NCBI GenBank assembly: GCA_943357175.1
Contig: CALRGE010000007.1
Span: 1 to 64,000, forward strand
Length of the DNA: 64,000 bases
From: Candidatus Peribacteria bacterium
GTDB taxonomy: Bacteria > Patescibacteriota > Gracilibacteria > UBA1369 > 2-02-FULL-48-14
Direction: 5' to 3'
A program made the position numbers and the translations under genes. The notes below the pieces were generated by a model. That model ran no database searches. It worked only from the letters and a program-made list of their open reading frames with translations, and was not told the DNA's origin. The first letter of the stretch is position 1. Each line of letters begins with the position of its first letter. Below are positions 10,029-18,934 of this stretch, piece by piece.

Positions 10029-10056
10029 TTGACATATTATAAAAACTTGCTATAAT
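10029..10056 (+). promoter_or_regulatory. Sigma70-type promoter of the SLH protein gene
   Basis: TTGACA (10029-10034), N16, TATAAT (10051-10056). Confidence 0.75.
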
Positions 10057-10086
10057 TGCCACCTAATTAACTTTTAAACCCCTCAT

Positions 10087-11493
10087 ATGATGAAGAAATT
10101 CATTACCCTGATAAGCACGATATCAATCATGCTATCACTAACGCCTATCGCGTTTGCATCAAGTACATCTGGTGCTTTAACAGGATCAACAAACGATCTT
10201 GATTACGTTTATACAGACTCAGACGATAATATCGTTTCAAGAACTGGCCAGGCTGAATCATCAGATAATGATGCTGTTCAGGTTTATGGTGATCTTGGGA
10301 ATGACGATCAATACCTATATATGGGTATGGCCAATCTTCAGTTTGATAAAATGATGTTTAAGGTTACAACAGCTGGTAGATATGACCAGGTTCGTGGAAT
10401 GGAATGGGAATATAATGACGGGTCTTCTTGGGAAGAATTAGAAGTTTCAGGTGGTGTGAATTCATTTACACAAACTGGGCTTCAAACTTTGACTTTTGAT
10501 ATCCCATCAGATTGGGATAAGGCATCATGGAATAGTAAAAGTGCATACTGGATTCGTGTTAGCCCAAATTCAGATGTGACTAAATCACCTTGGATAGATC
10601 AAATTGCGGTTCGTGCTTATAACGTAAAAGTTTCTGTTGAAGATGAAGACGGAGATGATGTAACAAGCCTTGTATCTTCAGATTTTGATCTTTCAGATGG
10701 TTCAGATAACTCAATCTACGCATTCAAGAACATGGGTTCAGGTGTTTATGAGTTCGCTATTCAGGGTGAAAGTTCAGATAGAAATTACGAAATGACAATT
10801 GATGATTCTAACTACGATGAAAAAACATTCAATGTTGGTACTGTTGCTAATACATTGCTTAGCTACTCAGTAACTTTGGACGGTGATTCAGATGATGAGG
10901 ACGAAGATGAAGATGATTACGATTACTATGACGATGATGTTTATACAGCAAGCGACTGCGATTCTCCATTTAGAGACATTTCAGGAAGCTGGGCTAGAAG
11001 CGAAATTGAAGATCTTTACTGCCGTGGAGTTGTTGAAGGTGAAAGTTATTACTACTACGAACCTAATGACGAAGTAACACGTGCTGAATTCCTAAAAATG
11101 GCATTGTTGAATGCTGGTGTTGATACTGATGACTACGAAGATGAAAATGAATATTACGATGATGTTCGTTCAAGCGATTGGTTCTATGACTACGTTGTTG
11201 CAGGCCGAGAACTTGGAGTGATTGAAAATGAAGAAGACTTTAGACCTTACGATTCAGTTAATCGAGCTGAAGCAGTAACAATGCTTGTACGTCTTGCTGA
11301 AATTGATACTAACGGTTCATACGTTCCATTAAGCGATGTATCTTCAACTGCTTGGTACGCTCCATACATTCGTGCCGCTTACTACGACGGTGTTGTGGAA
11401 GGTTACTCAGATGGAACATTCAAGCCATCAAATGAAATCACTCGTGGTGAAGCCGCAGTGATGATGTCTAATGCTTACGATGCTTGGATGTAA
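10087..11493 (+). CDS. Secreted SLH-domain surface protein
   Basis: Signal peptide MMKKFITLISTISIMLSLTPIAFA; C-terminal SLH repeats (FRDISGSWARSEIEDLYCRGVVEG, AYYDGVVEGYSDGTFKPSNEITRGEAAVMM). Confidence 0.88.
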   Translation: MMKKFITLISTISIMLSLTPIAFASSTSGALTGSTNDLDYVYTDSDDNIVSRTGQAESSDNDAVQVYGDLGNDDQYLYMGMANLQFDKMMFKVTTAGRYDQVRGMEWEYNDGSSWEELEVSGGVNSFTQTGLQTLTFDIPSDWDKASWNSKSAYWIRVSPNSDVTKSPWIDQIAVRAYNVKVSVEDEDGDDVTSLVSSDFDLSDGSDNSIYAFKNMGSGVYEFAIQGESSDRNYEMTIDDSNYDEKTFNVGTVANTLLSYSVTLDGDSDDEDEDEDDYDYYDDDVYTASDCDSPFRDISGSWARSEIEDLYCRGVVEGESYYYYEPNDEVTRAEFLKMALLNAGVDTDDYEDENEYYDDVRSSDWFYDYVVAGRELGVIENEEDFRPYDSVNRAEAVTMLVRLAEIDTNGSYVPLSDVSSTAWYAPYIRAAYYDGVVEGYSDGTFKPSNEITRGEAAVMMSNAYDAWM

Positions 11494-11540
11494 TACTTTG
11501 CGCTTGCGCAAAGCTAAGCTAGAAAAATAAATTGAGATTG

Positions 11541-11570
11541 AAAAGGCCCTGCGAAAGTGGGGTCTTTTTT
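11541..11570 (+). terminator. Rho-independent terminator-like hairpin
   Basis: AAAAGGCCCTGCGAAAGTGGGGTCTTTTTT downstream of the SLH gene; a second perfect hairpin CTTTGCGC-TT-GCGCAAAG lies at 11496-11513. Confidence 0.7.
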
Positions 11571-11637
11571 AGTGTCGGGCTGACTTGTGATTTACCCTGA
11601 TTTCAGGTATAATGATGAGATATTAAAACAAAAACGT

Positions 11638-11916
11638 ATGGCAACGGAACTTGTTCAAAAAATTAGGGCTGCGATAATGCCGGAAGACATTAAGAAAAAG
11701 TGTCTGGATTTGCTCAAAAAATGTCCTAAAGAAATGCTAACGAGTTTGAGTAAAATTCTAGAGAATTATTTGGATAAACGAAACAAGGAGCTGGCTGTGA
11801 TTCTTAAAAATGACAAGGCACTTGCTGCAAAAATACAGAGAAAATTGAGTGAGTTCGAGAATGTAGAACGTGATTCAGATGCAGAAGATTTCTTAAACTC
11901 AACAAAATGGGAGTAG
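11638..11916 (+). CDS. Small hypothetical protein (start moved from 11587 because a TATAAT lies at 11608-11613)
   Basis: In-frame ATG at 11638; TTGTGA (11585-11590), N17, TATAAT upstream; overlaps the next gene by 10 nt. Confidence 0.6.
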   Translation: MATELVQKIRAAIMPEDIKKKCLDLLKKCPKEMLTSLSKILENYLDKRNKELAVILKNDKALAAKIQRKLSEFENVERDSDAEDFLNSTKWE

Positions 11917-14900
11917 AAGGCGGACAAAAAAATATTGATTCAGAGCAGAAAAGAATAGATCTACTGGACAAGACTGTAGATCGTAAAGTTGGTGATAAAA
12001 AATCAGACATTATTTTCAAAAGACTGGATGATTTTCAAAAGTCGATAGAGAGCAGCAAAGTGCCGGAGGAAGTAAAACTGAAACAGTTGAAAGAGTTGGG
12101 TGCTTTGTTGGTAACAGGGAAGATAGAAAATATTGAACTGATAGATCAAGAGCTAGGAGAAAAATTAACAGAATTTGAAGTAGTGATGAAGGAGATGGCA
12201 AATCCGGATTTGTATCAGATTAAAGGCAAAGAAACTCTTGGGAAAATTGTGTGTGATAAATTGCATGTGAGTTTAAGTAATAACCCACAACTTTTATTTG
12301 CCGGGATAAAGGCACTGCAAGATTACAGAGATAAACATGGTTCTGTCCTCAAAGTTGCAGACGATGGAAGTGTTAGCTGGAACAAAGGCAATTCTTCTCC
12401 TGATGTGCCTGTAAAAGGTGAATACTTGGATTTGAAAGCTTTGAATGGCCTAACTTCAAATAATAATGAAGGTATTGATTATTATATTTCTAAAACTACA
12501 AATGAAAAATTTAAAAAAAGTGTTGAAAAATTGAGGAGACCTGATGTCGATGTTTTGGTGCAGGAAGTTAAAGTCTCAAAATCAGATGATGCTCAAGAAT
12601 CGATTGATAGCTCATTGATGGCAGGTTTTGCGGATGTAGATACTGCAAGCCTCGGGTTTGGAAAAATAGAAAGTAGAGATGACTTTCAAAAAATGATTGA
12701 TGGCATGACAACAGACGCTGAAAGAAAAGAATTCTTGGACAAGATAATGGCTGGCTTACAGGAAGGGCAAGAGGCAAAAGAAGAGCCTACAGAACAACAA
12801 AAATTGCGTTTAAAACAGGCGGAATTGATTAGCAATATTTCACTTGGAATTTCCGAATTATTTAAAGAGAGTGGGGGCATGGCCATGAAGACTTTGAGGT
12901 TTGCCGGAGATGAGCAGTCAAATGCCAGAAGTGCAAAGAAGTTCGTAGATCTAGCCCAGGAATTTGGAGACAACGCATCAAAAAAAATCATGGAAAATCC
13001 GGACAAAAGTCTTGAGGAATTATTTCCGGATGTAGTTAAAACCTTTAGACACACAGGTGATAGTTTTCTTGGCGGCACTGTAATGGGTATACCATCCATA
13101 GATTTTAAAGAGCCAAAAGATGTAGCTGAGTTGAATACACAAAGAGCCGATGTTATGCGATTCCTCATGTCTGTGAGTTCATACAAAATGGTTGATACGA
13201 TTGGACAAGAGGCTTTGAAAGAAGATTTTGATAAGGCTAAAGAGAAGATGTCTGAGGAGAAGAAAACGGAAATTACTGCGGAGGCAAATGCAAAGATTGC
13301 AAAAGATTGCGAAGGCTATAATGCCCAATGGAAAGAAGAAGGCATGACAGATGAACAGATCACGAAGTTTGTTGGCTTGATGCAGGCAGAGCAAGTGGAT
13401 AAGGATCTTACAGACTTTGCATTACTAAATCATTTTGATGCTAAATCTCTAAGTGCAGATAAAATGGCAGTTTGGGATGTCTACAATGAGACTTTTGATC
13501 CTCAAGGTGAATGGTTAAATATTACGGAGGATCACTACGATTATATCGTTCAGGAAATATTAATTAACGCGCCTTTGATTGTAGCTTCTGGTGCGGCAGG
13601 AAGTATGGCAAGAGGCGTGTTGAGCACTGCTGCAAGAAGTTTTTTTGCCGGTTCAAGATTAGCAATTGCTTATGAAGCTGGAAATGTGGCAGTGCGTGGA
13701 GCTGCTTTGGCAGGTGGTTTGCTTGTTGAGGGTACAGCCTTTGAATTAACGCACAATGCTTTGGCAGTTCAGTTAGGCTTGGAAGAAAAATATCTCTACG
13801 AAATGCCTGATGCCTTGCAAAAGATTCTTTGGAGTTCTGTGACCTTAGGGGCTTTTCATGGAGCGGGGAAAGTTGCGGAAGGTGTTGGGAAGGGAATAGA
13901 CCAAACACTTGCAAAGCAAGTTTTGAAGTTTAAAGGAATTGATCCTAAAGAGTTTAAGGTGGTAGTGGACATAATTGCTAAAGATATAAGTAACACAGCC
14001 ACGAGAAAAGTTATTCAGCAACTTGTTGTTAGCGGTAACATTGAGGCGGCCACGATGTTAATGATTGGAGCTGTTCAGAATGGGTTTTACACAGGAAATC
14101 TTGACGAATTCTTTCATAATTTTGACGAAGAACTTTTCCATGCATATACGGCAGTTGGTGCCTTAAAAACTTCAGGGCATATGACCGGGAAAGCTCTGGA
14201 GGGAATGAGAACAAAAGAAACTTATAGAGATCTAACTACTGAAAAACCACCTGTGAAAGGTGAGGAAGTAGTGCTGAAGACTGAACCTGTTAAGGAGACT
14301 ACAAGTGATAAACCCTCTGCTGATCAGCTGAAAAAGAATGCTTCGCTTCCACCTGAACAAAGAGTGGCGAAGGCGCAAGAATTATTGGGAAGAGAATTGA
14401 GTCCTACTCAAAAAGAAGCGGTGCTTAAAGCGCATGAAGTTGGCGCGGGCGGAGAAGGTAAATTTACAAAGGCTGAGTTACTTGAGAAAGCAAGAATTCT
14501 AGATGAGGCCGGATTTTCTAAAGAGGAAAGACGAAAGCTAATGGAGGAGGGGATTACGGGAGTTGTGGAAAGAGTGGAGGCCTCTAAAGGATTTGATATG
14601 GATAATGTCCTGTCGAGGGATATTACGAGTATTAAAGACATTCTTAAAATAGATGAATATGATAGAGGCTATGTTTCGGATGAGACTACAAGCGAACTTT
14701 TGAAAGGTAATTTTGAGCCAGTAGATGCGCTCGCAAAAATTAAAGTGACAAAGGATATATTATTACGAGATAAACTAATTAATGAATATAAAAAAAATCG
14801 TGCGGAACAGCAAAAAGAGTTAGCCAATGTAGCTTTTAAAGTAAGATCTGTTTTGAAAGAAGACCCAGGTGCTAGCTATCAGGATGTTTTGAGCAGAGTG

Positions 14901-15698
14901 TTCGGTGATAAAATGCAGGAACTACGTTTTTCGAAAGCTCAAAGAGTTGAAATTAGGAAAGGTATTTTGACCTATATGGAAAAATGTGGAACTGTTAAAT
15001 CGTATGTAGCAGATTATAAAGGAAGAGAAAGTGAATTGGTGGCTAAAATTTTTAACATCGACCCAAAATTAATAAAGGGTGAAGTGACTCTGACATCAGA
15101 TGGGCCGGCTCTGATTCTTCATTGTGATAAAGAAGTATTCGCGCTTTTACATTCCAGAGGGAAAGAGGGGGCTGAACTTAGTGCTGGATTCGCTACTCAA
15201 CGGTCAGAAATTCCAGACCTCAGAGGAAGTATTGTCGTAATAAATAACGAGAAATTTAAATCCCCAGGCTCTAATAGAGAAGTAACAATTGGTCACGAAC
15301 TGAGACATATAGAGAATAAGCTACTTTTCCCTCCTGAAGAAAGATTTGAGCGACGTTACCTTGCATATGTAAAAGATGAGATTATCGCCTATATGAAGCA
15401 AGGGACGAACCCAGATGCCTTAAAAAAAAGATTTACCGAGAAAGATTCCTTGTATGATTATTATAAACCGCAGCGAGATGAATATTCCAAGATGCTTAGT
15501 GAGGCTATCAAAGCAAAGGATGTTAGTCGTAAAGAGCATGCTGAAAAAAAGTTGGATATTATTGAGTTAAAGTGGCAGTCACATTGTAAGCGCACTATTC
15601 AGTTGGTTGACATCGCTTTTAAAGTTAGGTATTTGGATATGTTATCTATAACTCCCGTAGCCCAATGGCCTAAGCTACTTAAGAGATATAAATTCTAA
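11907..15698 (+). CDS. Large multidomain protein, 1263 aa, hydrophobic central region and C-terminal HExxH motif
   Basis: Single long ORF; central hydrophobic region IVASGAAGSMARGVLSTAARSFF...GAALAGGLLVEGTAF; VTIGHELRHIENKLLFP near the C-terminus. Confidence 0.75.
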   Translation: MGVEGGQKNIDSEQKRIDLLDKTVDRKVGDKKSDIIFKRLDDFQKSIESSKVPEEVKLKQLKELGALLVTGKIENIELIDQELGEKLTEFEVVMKEMANPDLYQIKGKETLGKIVCDKLHVSLSNNPQLLFAGIKALQDYRDKHGSVLKVADDGSVSWNKGNSSPDVPVKGEYLDLKALNGLTSNNNEGIDYYISKTTNEKFKKSVEKLRRPDVDVLVQEVKVSKSDDAQESIDSSLMAGFADVDTASLGFGKIESRDDFQKMIDGMTTDAERKEFLDKIMAGLQEGQEAKEEPTEQQKLRLKQAELISNISLGISELFKESGGMAMKTLRFAGDEQSNARSAKKFVDLAQEFGDNASKKIMENPDKSLEELFPDVVKTFRHTGDSFLGGTVMGIPSIDFKEPKDVAELNTQRADVMRFLMSVSSYKMVDTIGQEALKEDFDKAKEKMSEEKKTEITAEANAKIAKDCEGYNAQWKEEGMTDEQITKFVGLMQAEQVDKDLTDFALLNHFDAKSLSADKMAVWDVYNETFDPQGEWLNITEDHYDYIVQEILINAPLIVASGAAGSMARGVLSTAARSFFAGSRLAIAYEAGNVAVRGAALAGGLLVEGTAFELTHNALAVQLGLEEKYLYEMPDALQKILWSSVTLGAFHGAGKVAEGVGKGIDQTLAKQVLKFKGIDPKEFKVVVDIIAKDISNTATRKVIQQLVVSGNIEAATMLMIGAVQNGFYTGNLDEFFHNFDEELFHAYTAVGALKTSGHMTGKALEGMRTKETYRDLTTEKPPVKGEEVVLKTEPVKETTSDKPSADQLKKNASLPPEQRVAKAQELLGRELSPTQKEAVLKAHEVGAGGEGKFTKAELLEKARILDEAGFSKEERRKLMEEGITGVVERVEASKGFDMDNVLSRDITSIKDILKIDEYDRGYVSDETTSELLKGNFEPVDALAKIKVTKDILLRDKLINEYKKNRAEQQKELANVAFKVRSVLKEDPGASYQDVLSRVFGDKMQELRFSKAQRVEIRKGILTYMEKCGTVKSYVADYKGRESELVAKIFNIDPKLIKGEVTLTSDGPALILHCDKEVFALLHSRGKEGAELSAGFATQRSEIPDLRGSIVVINNEKFKSPGSNREVTIGHELRHIENKLLFPPEERFERRYLAYVKDEIIAYMKQGTNPDALKKRFTEKDSLYDYYKPQRDEYSKMLSEAIKAKDVSRKEHAEKKLDIIELKWQSHCKRTIQLVDIAFKVRYLDMLSITPVAQWPKLLKRYKF

Positions 15699-15758
15699 TT
15701 TGTATTGCTTGAAGTGAAATCATAAATCTGTTACAATTAACAGATTTAAACTAATAAA

Positions 15759-16211
15759 ATGGGTTTAGAAAACGAACTTATAGATATTGATTCTGATGAT
15801 TCTGAATTGAAATTAAATAAGAGCATCACTTTAACAAGTGAGGGCAAAATACGTACAATTAAATTACAACTTAAAGCAGCAGATGGAAGTGAAGCCTCTA
15901 TAATTTCAGCATATCGGGATAATAATGGAGAGTATAATCTTAGCCATCGGAAAACAGGTGATAAGTATAAAGGACGTGGCTTAGCCGGAGATTTGCTAAG
16001 ACAAATGGAAGATACGATAAGGGCACATTCAGGTGGAGAGCAATCATTAATATTTCTTGAGTCAAACCAAAGTAGCGTGTTCACTTGGATGGAGAAAAAT
16101 GGATATATATTTAAAGGCGGAAAGCCTGATTTTTCCAAAGAACCTATTAATTTTGATAATGATGGAGATATTTGGTATGAAAATCGTTACCGCCTCGAGA
16201 AGAAAATTTAG
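15759..16211 (+). CDS. GNAT-like N-acetyltransferase
   Basis: YKGRGLAGDLLRQMEDTIRA (acetyl-CoA loop-like), LESNQSSVFTWMEKNGYIFKGG. Confidence 0.6.
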   Translation: MGLENELIDIDSDDSELKLNKSITLTSEGKIRTIKLQLKAADGSEASIISAYRDNNGEYNLSHRKTGDKYKGRGLAGDLLRQMEDTIRAHSGGEQSLIFLESNQSSVFTWMEKNGYIFKGGKPDFSKEPINFDNDGDIWYENRYRLEKKI

Positions 16212-18835
16212 TCCCCAATCTTCAACTCGATAGTGCTGGTTCCGGAGTAGCCATATTTATCATAAACTTTTGCGGTAACTTCAATTGTGGCGCCGGCCGG
16301 GAGGTTTGTAGGCATTCGCACTTTTCCTGTGTATGGGAATTCTTTCTCGGTGTATTGAACTTGGTCATTTAATAGGAAAACTACTTTGTCTAATCCATTG
16401 CCTTCGCTTTGAATTGATACTTCAATATCTGCGGTTTTGCCGCTGATTTCAGAGAGAGATGACGGGCTTGTGATTGTGATTTCCGGTGCATTTGAGGCAG
16501 TTTGAGCGTTATGAATTGCATCAGCTAATTCCGTAGGTGGTTTTTGGCCTTCGCCTTGAGTTTCCGCCCAAGCATCAATCCCTTCTTGCCAACTTGGCCA
16601 TAAATCAGCCAAGATTGATTTGTGAACTCGATAGGTTTTTTCCACCACGAATTCTTCAGGAGAATAGTCAGTTGCTAGTAGATTTGAAATTGTTTCTACT
16701 TTCACTTTTTGATAAGCATCGTCGATTTCAGTTGGAACTGAGAAGCTCGCGAATACTTCTGTCGCAATCATATCTGAAGGAGTGTCTGGTCCAGGTAATT
16801 TTCCGCTGGCTTTGCTCACTGCAACCTCTTTGATTCCTTCTGGTTTTATCCATTCTGTTGCATCTAGTCGGGCTGACATTTTTGTCAGGTAACTTTTCCA
16901 GATTGGTGCTGAAGTTGTGTATCCATCTGCGTTAGAGTTCATTGCGTCACCGTTTGCATTACCCGTCCAAGTTATTGTTACTAAAGATGGGGTGTATGCC
17001 GCCAACCAACAGTTGTTTGGAAGAATGCTGCCGTTTGGAGTCTTTGCCGGTTTATTTGAAGTTCCGGTTTTTGCTGCATTGTCTATTTCATTGATTCTAA
17101 TTGCGGCACCGAGACCAACGCTTGCGTCGGATAAAATATCGTTAACTAAATATGCAATTTGAGGATCGAGTGTTTCTTGTTTGTTTATTGTACTTTCATC
17201 CCATTGTTCTAAAATATCTCCACTAGCATTTGCAATTTTTAATATTGGGGTAAGGGCAATTCGAGTTCCTCCATTGGCAAAAACGCTATAAGCCTCAGCC
17301 ATTTCCATTGGAGTAATTTCAACAGCACCAAGCACCATTGGGTAACCATATTGATCGCCTGTATCTATTAGAGAATCAAAACCAAAAGTGGATTTAATAA
17401 ATGGAACGAGAGCCGCTTCTTGACCAGCTAAAAAGTATGCCTTTATTGCCGGAATATTTAAAGATTGGCCGAGAGCGTAACGAATGCTTACAGGGCCGTT
17501 GAAAGTGCCATGATAATTTTGAGGAGTATCATTTCCTATTTTTGTTTGAACGTCATAAAGGACTGTTCCCGGACTGTATTGATTTAAGAAGGCGAGGGCG
17601 TATACGAAAGGTTTGAAAGAAGATCCCGGTTGTCTACGGCTTGTGATTATATTAACTTGGCCATCAATTTCATCATCTCTATAATCGGCTGATCCAACCA
17701 TTGCAAGAATTTGGCCTGTTTGAGGTTGCACAGAAAGTAAGGCAGCATTGTTTGCGCCGTAATTTGTTGCATTTGTTTCTTTTCTCTCTGCTACGGCTTC
17801 CTCAGCTGCTTTTTGGAAATCAGGATCGAGAGTTGTCCAAACTTTTAAGCCTCCTTGTTCAACAACAGAAACTCCATATTTTTCTTCTAATAATGATTTT
17901 ATGTAAAAGACAAAATGAGGCGCTTTGATTCTTTCAGCATAAGGCTTGATTTCAAGCACTTGTATTTGAGCCAAAGCCTCATCCATTTCATCTTCATCAA
18001 TCATATTTAGATCAAGCATTCTTTCCAAAACAAGATCGCTACGGCCTTTTAAGTAAAGTTTTGTTCCATCCGGTAGATCATAAGTTTTACCAATTAATCC
18101 TCGAGACCATTCTTCATCTTCTAAATCAGCTTCAGTTTTAATACTACGATCTTTCATGTTTTCCGCGGTTGGTTCTGAAGCTAGAGTGCTGAAACGGTGA
18201 TCTCCATAAGGTGAATAACGAGTTGGGGCATTTGGAATTGAGGCTAAAACGGCGGATTGACCAAGTGTTAAATCTTTTGCTTCAATGCCGAAATAAGTTT
18301 CTGCAGCCAATTCAATTCCGTATGCATTTGAACCATATGGAATTGCGTTTAGATACATCAGTAGAATTTCATTTTTACTAAATTTGAGTTCGATCAACAT
18401 TGAAAGCAGAATCTCCTGAATTTTTCTTTTATATGATCGCTCCGAAGTTAGGAAAGTATTCCTGGCAAATTGCTGAGTGATTGTTGATCCACCACGAGGA
18501 GATCCAAGCCCAATCTCAGAAAGCACAGCTTTGAAAATTGCCGGGATATCTATTCCGAAATGGTTATAAAATTGATCATCTTCAATCGCAACTGTGGCGT
18601 TTACGAGTGATGCTGAAACTAAATCTAATGAATCGAGTGATTTTCGATTTTCATCACCGTGAATTGCGTAAAGTAGGCCTCCATTTCTGTCCATAATCTC
18701 TGTGGACTGAGTGAGGTTCATATCTTTTAATTCACTCGGATTTGGCAATCCAATGCTGAAGTAAATCAAGAGTACTACGAGTAGGCCAACACCAGCTAAA
18801 ATTCCATAAACAACTACAGTTTTAAATTTAGACAT
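16208..18835 (-). CDS. Class A penicillin-binding protein (PBP1A-type, glycosyltransferase + transpeptidase)
   Basis: AIEDDQFYNHFGID, GGSTITQQFARNTFL, SRRQPGSSFKPFVYALA, AAKTGTSN motifs. Start set at MSKFKTVVVYG (the track ORF extends to 18883). Confidence 0.94.
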   Translation of the reverse strand: MSKFKTVVVYGILAGVGLLVVLLIYFSIGLPNPSELKDMNLTQSTEIMDRNGGLLYAIHGDENRKSLDSLDLVSASLVNATVAIEDDQFYNHFGIDIPAIFKAVLSEIGLGSPRGGSTITQQFARNTFLTSERSYKRKIQEILLSMLIELKFSKNEILLMYLNAIPYGSNAYGIELAAETYFGIEAKDLTLGQSAVLASIPNAPTRYSPYGDHRFSTLASEPTAENMKDRSIKTEADLEDEEWSRGLIGKTYDLPDGTKLYLKGRSDLVLERMLDLNMIDEDEMDEALAQIQVLEIKPYAERIKAPHFVFYIKSLLEEKYGVSVVEQGGLKVWTTLDPDFQKAAEEAVAERKETNATNYGANNAALLSVQPQTGQILAMVGSADYRDDEIDGQVNIITSRRQPGSSFKPFVYALAFLNQYSPGTVLYDVQTKIGNDTPQNYHGTFNGPVSIRYALGQSLNIPAIKAYFLAGQEAALVPFIKSTFGFDSLIDTGDQYGYPMVLGAVEITPMEMAEAYSVFANGGTRIALTPILKIANASGDILEQWDESTINKQETLDPQIAYLVNDILSDASVGLGAAIRINEIDNAAKTGTSNKPAKTPNGSILPNNCWLAAYTPSLVTITWTGNANGDAMNSNADGYTTSAPIWKSYLTKMSARLDATEWIKPEGIKEVAVSKASGKLPGPDTPSDMIATEVFASFSVPTEIDDAYQKVKVETISNLLATDYSPEEFVVEKTYRVHKSILADLWPSWQEGIDAWAETQGEGQKPPTELADAIHNAQTASNAPEITITSPSSLSEISGKTADIEVSIQSEGNGLDKVVFLLNDQVQYTEKEFPYTGKVRMPTNLPAGATIEVTAKVYDKYGYSGTSTIELKIGD

Positions 18836-18934
18836 TGTGTTCTCTTTTCTGCCGTAGATGATTTTTCTTTGTTGGAATTGCATGGAACTTTATAGTTAGG
18901 CACCTTCGGTGCGTCAATGCCGCCTACGGCGCTG

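Noticed and set aside
10883-11077. 64-aa ORF rich in Met/Thr
   Set aside because: Out-of-frame product of the Asp/Tyr-rich stretch in the SLH gene.
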